Positions 56,468-64,000 of a stretch of DNA of 64,000 nt are shown in pieces (position 1 is the first letter of the stretch; each line of letters begins with the position of its first letter). The position numbers were made by a program, and so were the translations under genes. The notes under the pieces were generated by a model. It was not told the DNA's origin and did not search any database. It worked only from the letters and a program-made list of their open reading frames with translations. The DNA comes from Sulfitobacter geojensis (lineage in GTDB: Bacteria; Pseudomonadota; Alphaproteobacteria; Rhodobacterales; Rhodobacteraceae): positions 682,001 through 746,000 of the forward strand of contig NZ_JASE01000005.1 of the NCBI RefSeq assembly GCF_000622325.1. Direction: 5' to 3'.

Positions 56468-57493
56468 TTAATCCTCACTGATCCCTCCAACATTTCTAGC
56501 CTGATCGAGACCCTGCGGCGCGATTTCTTCCATGATCGTCAGGAAATCCGCGCCCACCAGTTTCTTGGCCCGTTTCAACAGGATCGGCATCGGGCTAGAG
56601 GGCTCTTGTCGTTCGTAATAGCTTATGATGCGGTCCAACGCGTTTGACACATCGGACGGCGATTGAATGCCTGCCGGCGCACTTGGTGCGGCTGGTGCCC
56701 CACTGGCGGCAGGTGCCGCGCCCGCAACGACCTCTTCGCCTTCTTCGGGAACAACAGCGTCCCCGCCAACCATTTCGGACAGCCGCCGCACAATCTGATT
56801 AAGGATCTTTTGCACGTCTTCCAGATCAGGACCCTGACCGGGAGTCTTCTCCACGAAAATGGCGTCTATCGCTTTCAGATCCGCCTGCGCGCTTAGGGCA
56901 GCCGCAAGGAAATCTGACAAAATCTCCGAATCGGTATCCTGAAACGCCGCATTCACCGCTGCGCTGTCAGGCACTTCCGTCATGCTTGCCGGGGCCGTCG
57001 CCGTCCCTTCGGCAATCTCGATCAACCGCAATCCCATGCTGCCGAACATCCGGCTTTCGGTCAGCGGTGCCTTGCGCAGGGCACGGATCACCGTATCGGT
57101 GCCATTCAACCCCTGTACCGCATTGATCCTCATCGTTGGATCGTCGTCGTCGTCCTCGTCCAATTCTGGATGGCAACTGGCCCAGTATGTTTCCAGACAT
57201 CCGCGTACAAACGCCGTCGCTTCGGCAAACCCTGTCAGGCCTTTGGTGTGCAAAATCGCTTCGGCATAAAACACCGCGGCGCGGATATCGTGACTGCGTT
57301 CCAGCACAGCCACAGCTTTTTTAACAACATCACCAAAGTCGGGATCTTCAGCTTCGAGAATCTTGTCGCCTTCTTGACGCTCCTCGCCCGGTTGCGCGGC
57401 CAGCTCCATGTCGACAAAGCCGGGATCATACTCAAGATTTTCACCGCTGGGCTCGTCATCCCCGTGGGGCTCAAGCAACTTGGCAACGTCCAT
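56468..57493 (-). CDS. tssA: T6SS priming/cap protein TssA (ImpA)
   Basis: A 341-residue protein with the ImpA N-terminal domain (EPSGENLEYDPGFVDME near residues 14-30, YWASCHPELDEDDDDDP). The alanine/proline-rich middle is followed by a short C-terminal helix bundle (SNALDRIISYYERQEPSSP), the arrangement of the short TssA class. TssA primes tube and sheath growth at the baseplate or sheath end. It is the first gene of the minus-strand T6SS block, facing the divergent accessory operon. Confidence 0.93.
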   Translation of the reverse strand: MDVAKLLEPHGDDEPSGENLEYDPGFVDMELAAQPGEERQEGDKILEAEDPDFGDVVKKAVAVLERSHDIRAAVFYAEAILHTKGLTGFAEATAFVRGCLETYWASCHPELDEDDDDDPTMRINAVQGLNGTDTVIRALRKAPLTESRMFGSMGLRLIEIAEGTATAPASMTEVPDSAAVNAAFQDTDSEILSDFLAAALSAQADLKAIDAIFVEKTPGQGPDLEDVQKILNQIVRRLSEMVGGDAVVPEEGEEVVAGAAPAASGAPAAPSAPAGIQSPSDVSNALDRIISYYERQEPSSPMPILLKRAKKLVGADFLTIMEEIAPQGLDQARNVGGISED

Positions 57494-57709
57494 TTTTAGC
57501 CCCCCAAAAGCTGGATCTTACGTGATCGTTGGCTGCGGTGCCGGCCGGAATCAATGATCACAAAATCGCAAGTGGTTCAAAACAATAAATAAAATAACAT
57601 CCGCCCCTCACCGAAATAATGTGAAGGAAAATGCAAGCTTGACGTATAGACAGCCTTATCGTCAATTCTATGTCAATGGCTTTCCACCAAAAAACGCGAG
57701 GAATCTAAA
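57494..57709. promoter_or_regulatory. Divergent T6SS control region with two inverted repeats
   Basis: A 216-base region between tssA and the plus-strand accessory operon. GTGATCGTTG (57522-57531) and CAATGATCAC (57552-57561) form an inverted repeat with one mismatch and a 20-base spacer. TTGACG (57639-57644) and CGTCAA (57660-57665) form another, and TTGACG could double as a -35 element. A run of AT-rich sequence (57578-57600) lies between. No sigma-54 promoter is evident. I cannot name the regulator. Confidence 0.4.
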
Positions 57710-59491
57710 TTGGCTTACGTACCGATGAAGACCGAAGAGCTCAAAAAAATGGTGATGATGGGCAAGAAACGCCCGATGAATTTTGCCTATAACCCTGGCC
57801 CCAAAGACGAAGATCTGATGATCATCGACCGGATCAAACAGCCCGATGTTTTGGGACGCACTGCCAAAAAAGAAGGCAAGGGCACCAAGGTCGCAGCTGG
57901 TACATTCGAACTGGAAGGCAAGAAATTTTCGATCAAAGTAGCGAAAGAACTGCCGGGGCTGGCAAAGAAATTACGTAAATATCTCAAGAAGCTGGATTTC
58001 TCGTTCAGCATCGAAGTGCTTGACCTTGAAGGCGCTGTACTTGAGGCGGATTTGACCGACGAGGAACAGCAGCAACAGGATCAAAAAGCCGCAGCACCCG
58101 CGCAAGAAGACGCACCCGCCGCCACGCAGACGGAACCCCAAGAAACGGTCGATGAAACCGATGGGAGATTGACGCAGGTTCAGGACGGTAAACAGCCCGA
58201 AGCAAACATGCCAGACCCCGAACCCGCAGCGCAACAGAGCGAAACACAGGCCACCCAAGAGCCGCCAACAGCGGATACCTCGGCGCAGCGTGCTGCACTG
58301 AGCGAACGCTTGCGCGCCTTGCAAGAACCCGTCGCGGCATTGGGGAAATCCGGTGCGCCTTTGGGCAAGGCAGCGGCCGCTGTCGTGGCACAGATCAAGG
58401 CTGGATCGCTGGAAACTGCAGACGCAACTTTGACCAAGATCGAAGCCGGATTGTCCAAGGCGCAAGCGCGGGCGGCCGCCGCTCAAGAAGCTGAAAATGC
58501 TGCAGATGCGAAGCCGACAGAAACTGATGCGAAACCCGCTGTAGACACCACGGCCGTTCGGTCCCGCGCCGCCGCCGTGACCAAGGAAATAGAGGGACTG
58601 CAAAATACCGAAGCGGACCCCATTAAAAAACTATTAATTCAGGCGCTTACGGCAATAAAAGCACAGGATGTTCCAGCCGCTGAAGCGATGTTGACGGAGG
58701 CCGAAACGGCCCTGAAAAACGCACCTTCGGCTGATGCCAAGAACGTCGAAGAACAGACCGAAACCGCACAGAATGCTGCGGATGCAAACACCGCCGAGAC
58801 GGAACCGGAAGCACCTGAAAATGCGCCGATAGACGACGCCAAGATCACGGCGAAATCGAAAGAGAAATGGGAGGCGATGTCAGCCCAGATACAGACCAGT
58901 GTGGATACCGCAATGCAAGCCAGACGCGGCGATCTGGATGCCATCAACCGCGCGTTCAACTTTGCCAAATCACAGGCCGATGCGGGTGATTTCACCAGTG
59001 CCGTTGCCGCGGCCACCAATACCGTGAAACTCTTGAAAGCGGCGGCCACGGCGCCCGTAAATGCCCGCGTGCAAGACGCAGCAGACGCGGCACCTGACAA
59101 CGTGGTCGCCTACCGCAAGTCGCGTATCGACTGGAACAAAACCCGCACCGGGCTTCAGGCCGAATTGACCAAACTGCAAATGGCGATCGAGGCACAGACC
59201 AACGGCATCGAAGGGCTTGAAGAAATTGCGCAGAATACCGGCGTCTTGTTCGACTATCTGGACGAGATCGACGCGTCATTGGAAACCACGCTTGATGCGC
59301 TTTTGGGAACGCCGGACGGGCCCGAACGTGAAAAGCTCAAGGACGAAGCGATCAAGATCATCGGGACCTACCGCACAACGCTGGACAGCGATTTCTTTAA
59401 ATCCGTGGACGACAACGGCTTTACCAATACGGCCATTCGCAACACGGCCCTTACTGCCCTCTTTGGTGTCGAAACCGCGCTTGCCGCTTAA
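57710..59491 (+). CDS. Unknown 593-residue protein with a conserved-looking N domain and helical repeats
   Basis: A cytosolic-looking protein (no signal, no membrane helix). Residues 1-110 form a basic compact domain (KKRPMNFAYNPGPKDEDLMI, GTFELEGKKFSIKVAKELPG, LEGAVLEADLTDEE). Residues about 112-200 are a Gln/Ala/Glu-rich linker. The remainder is helical with three recurring units of the type AxIKAGDxxxAxxxLxxAExxL (around 233-258, 310-335 and 420-445). The start is TTG at 57710, with GAGGAA eight bases before it; the first ATG (57725) would leave the ribosome site too far away. It heads the plus-strand operon divergent from tssA. I recognise no family. A scaffold or effector-chaperone role is possible from context only. 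Confidence 0.82.
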   Translation: MAYVPMKTEELKKMVMMGKKRPMNFAYNPGPKDEDLMIIDRIKQPDVLGRTAKKEGKGTKVAAGTFELEGKKFSIKVAKELPGLAKKLRKYLKKLDFSFSIEVLDLEGAVLEADLTDEEQQQQDQKAAAPAQEDAPAATQTEPQETVDETDGRLTQVQDGKQPEANMPDPEPAAQQSETQATQEPPTADTSAQRAALSERLRALQEPVAALGKSGAPLGKAAAAVVAQIKAGSLETADATLTKIEAGLSKAQARAAAAQEAENAADAKPTETDAKPAVDTTAVRSRAAAVTKEIEGLQNTEADPIKKLLIQALTAIKAQDVPAAEAMLTEAETALKNAPSADAKNVEEQTETAQNAADANTAETEPEAPENAPIDDAKITAKSKEKWEAMSAQIQTSVDTAMQARRGDLDAINRAFNFAKSQADAGDFTSAVAAATNTVKLLKAAATAPVNARVQDAADAAPDNVVAYRKSRIDWNKTRTGLQAELTKLQMAIEAQTNGIEGLEEIAQNTGVLFDYLDEIDASLETTLDALLGTPDGPEREKLKDEAIKIIGTYRTTLDSDFFKSVDDNGFTNTAIRNTALTALFGVETALAA

Positions 59492-59510
59492 ACTATTCAA
59501 AGGACACCAT

Positions 59511-59939
59511 ATGAAATTTTTCAAATTTATTAGGGGTTTGTGCCTTGCAGCCAGCGTATTCTTTCCGGTGGCGGCCACGGCCCAGACCGGCGGCCTTACG
59601 GTCGAGCTGAACAAGGTTGAACCCTCCGAAACCGGCGGATGCAGTGCGTTTTTTCTGTTTCGCAACGAGACCGACAACAGCTTTGACGGGTTTGAAATGT
59701 CATTAGCGATTCTGGACACCCAAGGTGTGATCGACCGGTTGCTGTCGATCGATGCGGCCCCCCTGCCACTCAGTCGCACGACACTGAAGCTGTTTGAGAT
59801 CCCCGAAATCGCTTGCGAAAATATTTCGGAAATTCTGTTGCATGACCTGACCTCCTGTCGGCCGCAGAACGGTGATGAAATGGACTGTTTTCCCATCCTC
59901 ACCCTGCGCAGCCGCGCGCCTGCGGCCTTGGTGAAATAG
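59511..59939 (+). CDS. Small exported protein of unknown function
   Basis: A 142-residue protein with a clear Sec signal peptide (KFFKFIRGLCLAASVFFPVAATA, split after ATAQ) and a mature domain of alternating beta strands (LTVELNKVEPSETGGCSAFF, FEMSLAILDTQGVIDRLLSI), with four cysteines that could form two disulfides in the periplasm. AAAGGA precedes the ATG. It lies 19 bases after the large unknown gene and two bases before the ExbB-like gene, so it is very likely part of the same periplasmic machinery. Confidence 0.82.
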   Translation: MKFFKFIRGLCLAASVFFPVAATAQTGGLTVELNKVEPSETGGCSAFFLFRNETDNSFDGFEMSLAILDTQGVIDRLLSIDAAPLPLSRTTLKLFEIPEIACENISEILLHDLTSCRPQNGDEMDCFPILTLRSRAPAALVK

Positions 59940-59941
59940 CG

Positions 59942-60568
59942 GTGTCGTTCGATCTGGGATCACTGGGCGCAGGCGGCGTTATCATCGCTGTTCTGGCTCT
60001 GCTGTCCGCACTGTCGCTGACCATAATCGTGGTCAAGATTGTCCAGCTGATGCCCGCCCGTTCGGGCACCGGACAGCGTGAAGCGGCCATCACGCATTGG
60101 GCAGCCGGCGAAAAAGACCAAGCACAAGCTGCTGTAATATCAGGGAAAAGCCCTGCGGACCGCGTGATGGCTTATGCGATGAAATCGCTGGCCAGCGGGT
60201 TTAACGGGGCAACGTTGAACGCAGAACTGCTGCGTCGTGGTAACGAAGAGTTCGCAAAGATGAACAGCCTGATCCGCGTGCTGGAATTGATCGCGATGAT
60301 CAGCCCGCTGCTGGGGTTGCTTGGTACTGTGATGGGCATGATCCAGTCGTTTCAAGCGCTGGAACTGGCCGAAGGTGCAGCCAATGCGTCGATCCTTGCC
60401 GGCGGCATCTGGCAGGCGCTTTTGACGACAGCTGTCGGTCTATTGGTGGCCATTCCCGCGGCGGTCGGGGCGACGCTGCTGTCCGCGCGGGCGGAAAGTG
60501 GCGCCCAGATGATCGAAAATGCGGTGGGTCGTCTGATGCTGGTCGAGGAAAACCCGAACGCCGCCTGA
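59942..60568 (+). CDS. MotA/TolQ/ExbB-family proton channel protein
   Basis: A 208-residue inner-membrane protein with three transmembrane helices (about 12-36, 115-140 and 155-182). The ExbB/TolQ core is MISPLLGLLGTVMGMIQSF followed by ALLTTAVGLLVAIPA. With ExbD-type partners it turns proton flow into mechanical work in the periplasm. It starts with GTG two bases after the preceding stop. Overlaps and short gaps to two ExbD genes and a TonB-like gene define one module. Confidence 0.92.
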   Translation: MSFDLGSLGAGGVIIAVLALLSALSLTIIVVKIVQLMPARSGTGQREAAITHWAAGEKDQAQAAVISGKSPADRVMAYAMKSLASGFNGATLNAELLRRGNEEFAKMNSLIRVLELIAMISPLLGLLGTVMGMIQSFQALELAEGAANASILAGGIWQALLTTAVGLLVAIPAAVGATLLSARAESGAQMIENAVGRLMLVEENPNAA

Positions 60569-60588
60569 ACCGGACCGGAGCCATGTAG

Positions 60589-61020
60589 ATGACCGACGCC
60601 CCTGCCCTGACACTGAAACGCCCGCGCCCGCCGCCTGCGCTGATCTCGTTGGTGGCAATGATTGATGTCCTGTTGATATTGTTGGTATTTTTCATGGTCA
60701 CATCGACCTATCTGAACCTCGATATGATTCCAGCCGTGTCGCAGGACAATCAGGGCGGGCCCCGTACGCAGGTAGAAAAAACACAGCCGCTGCTGGTGCG
60801 GATTGGTGCCGATGGCGCACCCGTCATCAGCGGGCAGGCCGTCACGCTTGATGCGCTGGATGCGCTTGTGCGCACCCGTTTGGCGGCGGAGCCAACCCTG
60901 CCGGTGATGATCCTGCCCACCGGCGTGGCGCAAACCCAAGCCTTGGTTTCCGTTATGGATACGGCCACCAAAGCGGGCGCGCGGCAGGTCCGCGTGATCC
61001 GCCTAAAGGCCCGCCCGTGA
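60589..61020 (+). CDS. ExbD/TolR-family protein (first copy)
   Basis: A 143-residue protein with a single N-terminal transmembrane helix containing the functional aspartate (LVAMIDVLLILLVFFMV, Asp at about 25) and a periplasmic ExbD domain (VSVMDTATKAGARQVRVI). It pairs with the ExbB-like protein to form the proton path. The next ExbD gene overlaps its stop by four bases (GTGA). Confidence 0.9.
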   Translation: MTDAPALTLKRPRPPPALISLVAMIDVLLILLVFFMVTSTYLNLDMIPAVSQDNQGGPRTQVEKTQPLLVRIGADGAPVISGQAVTLDALDALVRTRLAAEPTLPVMILPTGVAQTQALVSVMDTATKAGARQVRVIRLKARP

Positions 61021-61415
61021 GATTGACCCGCCCCCCTGCGCGTCAAGCGCCGGAAACGATCATTGCCCTGATCGACGTGGTGTTTTTTCTTTTGGTATTT
61101 TTCATGCTGATCGGCCGGATGGATGCCACCGCCCCGTTCGAGGTATCGCCGCCAATTGCCACCACAGGATCGGACATGCCCGCCGGCGGCATCACACTGT
61201 CGGTAAGTGCAGCGGGCGATATGGCCGTTGACGGCACGCCAACGACGGCACCCCTTGATATCCTGCTGGATCAGATCGCGCAGGCCCCTGAAACGCTGGT
61301 GCGGATCAACGCCCATCACGCGGCGGAATTGCGCCATATCCTGCCCCTGATTGCAGCGCTTGAGGCGGCAGGCGCACAAGACGTGGCCCTGGTTGTCACA
61401 CCTGCGGGTTTATGA
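61017..61415 (+). CDS. ExbD/TolR-family protein (second copy)
   Basis: A 132-residue paralogue with a GTG start overlapping the previous stop. The transmembrane segment IIALIDVVFFLLVFFMLIG keeps the aspartate, and the periplasmic domain ends HILPLIAALEAAGAQDVALV. Two different ExbD proteins in tandem suggest a heteromeric ExbD pair. It overlaps the TonB-like gene by four bases (ATGA). Confidence 0.9.
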   Translation: MRLTRPPARQAPETIIALIDVVFFLLVFFMLIGRMDATAPFEVSPPIATTGSDMPAGGITLSVSAAGDMAVDGTPTTAPLDILLDQIAQAPETLVRINAHHAAELRHILPLIAALEAAGAQDVALVVTPAGL

Positions 61416-62833
61416 CGAATACGGCCGGCATATGGGGTGTGGGCGCCGTTGTTTCCATTGCCTTGAACCTAGGCGCCGCCATGGGGTTAATGGCCGCGAT
61501 GCAGCCCGACCCGATTGCGGATCAACCCGTTCCCGAAAGCCGTTTGAACGTCGAGGCCCATGCCGTCACCCGCAGCGACGCGAGCGAACAGACACCTCAA
61601 TCGCAAACAGCAGCCGAGGGGGCGGCGACCGGTGCAAAGCTTGGCAACGGTGAAATTGTGCAATCTGTAGCGCAGCCGAAACCGGCCCCCTTGCAAAAAT
61701 CGCAGGCTCAATACCCCAGCGCCCGGGCAGCACCTGCCCTGCCGCCCACCGTGTCAGAACTGGCCAGCCAGCGTCCGGCACCCGCACGGACATCTGCCGA
61801 ACCGCTGATGGCAAAAACGGCCTCCGCCCTAGAAACCGTTGTTTCCACAACGAAACCTGTTCCTGCCGCTGCGCCTGACGTGATGCCTGTTTCTATCCCG
61901 ACCACCCCGACCGCACCGCAAAGACCGCAGACCACTGCTCTTGTGCCAAGCGCACCACCATCACTTGCCAGCCTGCCGCAACCCGCGGACAGCACCCCTG
62001 CCCCCCGGCAGGTGCCGGAGGTCACGAAAAGCACCGCCATGCTTGCCTTTCCAAGTGCGGGTTCTGTCGATCCGGTCTCTTTCGCCGCCTTTCAAAGTTT
62101 CATGCAGCCCGACGCAGCGACTGGTACTGATGTGCGCGACAGTCTGGGTGCTGTGTTGTCCCTGCCCTGTGCGCGGATGCAGGTCAGTTTTGATCCGGAA
62201 ACCACCACACTGAACCTGACGGGCCATGTGCCTGACCCAAGTCAACGCGGGCCGGTTCTGGACGCATTGCAGGCGCAGATGGGCGCCGATATCGCGGTCA
62301 ACGAAAACCTGCTGGTTCTGCCCGCCCCGCAATGCGGCGCATTGACTGGCATTGCCGATGTTGGCCTGCCGCAATCCACCGACCAGATCACCAATGAATT
62401 GATCGTTGGCGCGGATACACATGCCCGCACCTTTCGCTACGTCGCCGGTGATCCCTTGGTGATGTCGCTCACAGCGCCGGATTATCCCGCCTATGTCTAT
62501 GTTGACTACTTTGATGCGGACGGGAATGTGATCCATCTGTCGCCAAATGACAGGGCACCCTTGCGAGCGGTACAGCCGAAATCCGCCCTGCAAATCGGCG
62601 CAGAAAGTGCCGCCGACGCAGGGTTGTTTGTGACCATCGGTCCGCCATATGGACAGGAAATCGCAGCGGCCTTTGCGGCCTCCGTCCCGCTTTATGACGG
62701 GACACGCCCCTTGGTCGAACCGGCGGGGCCTTATCTGGCGTGGCTCAAGGACCGCGTGGCCCAAACCCGCGCACAACATGCTGATTTCAAAGGGGAGTGG
62801 GTTTATTTCTTTGTAACAACGGCCGCGCGTTAA
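61412..62833 (+). CDS. TonB-like membrane-anchored protein with C-terminal DUF4384-like domain
   Basis: A 473-residue protein with one N-terminal transmembrane helix (about 8-30) and a long proline/alanine/threonine-rich periplasmic stalk (about 35-215), as in TonB/TolA. A BON-like segment (about 245-300: MQVSFDPETTTLNLTGHVPD) and a C-terminal domain with YVYVDYFDADGNVIHLSPND follow. The latter pattern matches the C-terminus of the T6SS kinase at 27202 and is typical of DUF4384. No classical TonB C-terminal domain is present. It is the last gene of the ExbB-ExbD-ExbD module and its presumable output arm. Its stop overlaps the convergent gene by four bases. Confidence 0.82.
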   Translation: MTNTAGIWGVGAVVSIALNLGAAMGLMAAMQPDPIADQPVPESRLNVEAHAVTRSDASEQTPQSQTAAEGAATGAKLGNGEIVQSVAQPKPAPLQKSQAQYPSARAAPALPPTVSELASQRPAPARTSAEPLMAKTASALETVVSTTKPVPAAAPDVMPVSIPTTPTAPQRPQTTALVPSAPPSLASLPQPADSTPAPRQVPEVTKSTAMLAFPSAGSVDPVSFAAFQSFMQPDAATGTDVRDSLGAVLSLPCARMQVSFDPETTTLNLTGHVPDPSQRGPVLDALQAQMGADIAVNENLLVLPAPQCGALTGIADVGLPQSTDQITNELIVGADTHARTFRYVAGDPLVMSLTAPDYPAYVYVDYFDADGNVIHLSPNDRAPLRAVQPKSALQIGAESAADAGLFVTIGPPYGQEIAAAFAASVPLYDGTRPLVEPAGPYLAWLKDRVAQTRAQHADFKGEWVYFFVTTAAR

Positions 62834-63528
62834 GCCGCATTTCGCCCTTCGCCAAGATACATTTTTTGCATATCTACAAACAGCCCCTGCGTCAGCCCGC
62901 TGCGCACCTCGGCCCAGGCATCAAGGTTGCCCTCGATCTCGGCAAGCAGGGCCTTGTTGCATTCGAACGCCTGCAAAATCTCTTCGCTGGCAGTTTCAAT
63001 CCAGACAAACCCAAGCGTGGTTTCGGTCACGGAGGTCACGCGCAATTCAACCCCCGGGCGCAATGGCGCTTCGGGCAGGCGGCGCAGCAGATCCAGCTTG
63101 AGCATCTCGATCACCACATCATCCAACCCTTCCATGCGCAGAAACAGCTTTTCGCGGGTCGCAGGCCAGCCAAAGGTAAGACGCGGCTGCAACCCTGCGC
63201 CGACGTCCTGCGCACTCGCGGATGACGCAGACCCGTAACTTTCGTCAAAAAGCGCCTGCACCTCATCCTCAAGTTTCAGGTAATCACCGATCTGGCGCGG
63301 TGGATAGGCGGCGAGCCACAGGCCAAGTTCGACATCCAGATAGTTCACAACGGGTTCAAGCCGCATCGCCTCGTTACACGAAGGGCAGGTGACGTTCTGA
63401 AATGTATTGTCCAGAATGGCCTCGCGCAGATCAGGGCGGCGGTCTGCATTGACGCTGCCTGCGGCTTGGAAATTGGTGATCGTATCGCACACCGGACATT
63501 GAATCGACGTGGTTTCGAACAGGGACAT
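62830..63528 (-). CDS. CpXC-domain zinc-binding protein
   Basis: A 232-residue protein with two CPxC knuckles, IQCPVC near residue 10 and TCPSC near residue 47, as in the CpXC family, likely binding one zinc. The rest is a mixed alpha/beta domain (YLDVELGLWLAAYPPRQIG, LRVTSVTETTLGFVWIETAS). Function is unknown; it is cytosolic by sequence. The ATG at 63528 follows AAGGAAG and overlaps the upstream stop (TGATG), so it is coupled to the truncated gene at the window edge. Confidence 0.78.
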   Translation of the reverse strand: MSLFETTSIQCPVCDTITNFQAAGSVNADRRPDLREAILDNTFQNVTCPSCNEAMRLEPVVNYLDVELGLWLAAYPPRQIGDYLKLEDEVQALFDESYGSASSASAQDVGAGLQPRLTFGWPATREKLFLRMEGLDDVVIEMLKLDLLRRLPEAPLRPGVELRVTSVTETTLGFVWIETASEEILQAFECNKALLAEIEGNLDAWAEVRSGLTQGLFVDMQKMYLGEGRNAA

Positions 63529-64000
63529 CAGGCATCTTCCTTGAGGCAAAGTTTTGCAATCTCGTCGCGGTGCGGGTGATTGTCGTTCAAACGGTCAGAG
63601 GCGACAGCGGCATAAATCTCCGAAAACCACTCGCCGGGCGCGCGGAATTGATAGCCGGAAACCGCATATTTGCGCTGATCTGTGCTGTAGCGCGCCCAAT
63701 CTCCTTCATAGCTTTCGACATAGGTATAATTGCCAATCGCGCAGGCCGCCGCGACGCTGGCGGATTGCCATGGCTTGTTCCCCTCGCGGGCGCGATCGAC
63801 AAAGTTGCGGCATTCTTCCATCCGGCGACGCCATTCTTCCCCGTCACAGCCCACAGGATCCGGCACCGGCATTTTGCGCCCTGCCGCACCCATCATATAT
63901 TCGGCAACATAATCGGCGTCGAATTTGAACTGATCCGCAATCGCAGTTGCAGGTTCCTTGACGTTGGCGCCGTAAACCTTCCAGCCGGCCAAGCGTTCGC
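63528..64000 (-). CDS. Unknown protein (5' part beyond the window edge)
   Basis: The minus-strand frame is open to the last base, so at least the first part of the gene lies outside. The visible 156 residues contain WKVYGANVKEPATAIADQFK, many aromatic residues and a C-terminal DEIAKLCLKEDA, with no membrane helix and no motif that I recognise. It is translationally coupled to the CpXC gene. Its link to the T6SS is by position only. Confidence 0.65.
   Translation of the reverse strand, partial: ERLAGWKVYGANVKEPATAIADQFKFDADYVAEYMMGAAGRKMPVPDPVGCDGEEWRRRMEECRNFVDRAREGNKPWQSASVAAACAIGNYTYVESYEGDWARYSTDQRKYAVSGYQFRAPGEWFSEIYAAVASDRLNDNHPHRDEIAKLCLKEDA

Noticed and set aside
29410-57493. Phage tail or extracellular contractile injection system
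   Set aside because: TssK, TssL, TssM, ClpV, Hcp, FHA, kinase and phosphatase are present; these are T6SS-specific, and there are no phage replication or capsid genes.

Overview
The window looks like chromosomal DNA of a marine Roseobacter-group alphaproteobacterium (Rhodobacterales). The 16S/23S/5S sequences are alphaproteobacterial, the moderately high GC and codon use are uniform, the ribosomal protein L36 is the 41-residue alphaproteobacterial form, and a cluster of GANTC sites (the CcrM methylation target) sits before the rRNA operon. I cannot assign a genus from sequence alone. I see no insertion sequence, prophage, integrase or CRISPR array.

Positions 1-16700 carry ordinary chromosomal genes: a truncated AMP-forming CoA ligase, an orphan iron(III) ABC permease, a YghU-type glutathione transferase, a VOC protein, rpmJ, tRNA-Val, an N-formylglutamate amidohydrolase, dinB, a Nudix hydrolase, a candidate small RNA downstream of pyrF, two small paralogous orphan proteins, clpB behind a heat-shock-type promoter, an MDR oxidoreductase with its TetR regulator and operator, and msrPQ. 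A 900-base gene-free stretch before the rRNA operon contains ten GANTC sites in under 200 bases and two DnaA-box-like sequences. Positions 16262-22272 are a complete rRNA operon in the order 16S, tRNA-Ala, tRNA-Ile, 23S, 5S. A glycosyltransferase and a Gfo/Idh/MocA-epimerase fusion follow.

From about 25.5 kb to the right edge the window is dominated by an alphaproteobacterial (imp-type) type VI secretion system. The minus-strand block 57493-29410 reads tssA, tssB, tssC, hcp, tagJ, tssE, tssF, tssG, clpV, a bacterial voltage-gated sodium channel, a 1363-residue sheath-protein fusion, vgrG, an unknown gene, a PAAR gene, fha, tssK, tssL (with OmpA domain), tssM, tagF and pppA. The kinase ppkA, an OmpA protein and an M15 peptidoglycan peptidase flank it on the left. 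TssJ is absent. Kinase, phosphatase, FHA protein and a threonine-bearing TssL tail together form a complete candidate phospho-switch for apparatus activation.

Divergent from tssA is a plus-strand operon (57710-62833). It encodes a large unknown helical-repeat protein, a small exported protein, and an ExbB-ExbD-ExbD proton-channel set ending in a TonB-like anchored protein. The last protein's C-terminal domain resembles the periplasmic domain of the T6SS kinase.

The most unusual items are the giant fusion (TssB-like domain, about 650 residues of acidic repeats, a second TssB-like domain and a C-terminally shortened TssC-like domain), the Nav-type channel in the same transcription unit, and the proton-motive-force module beside the T6SS.
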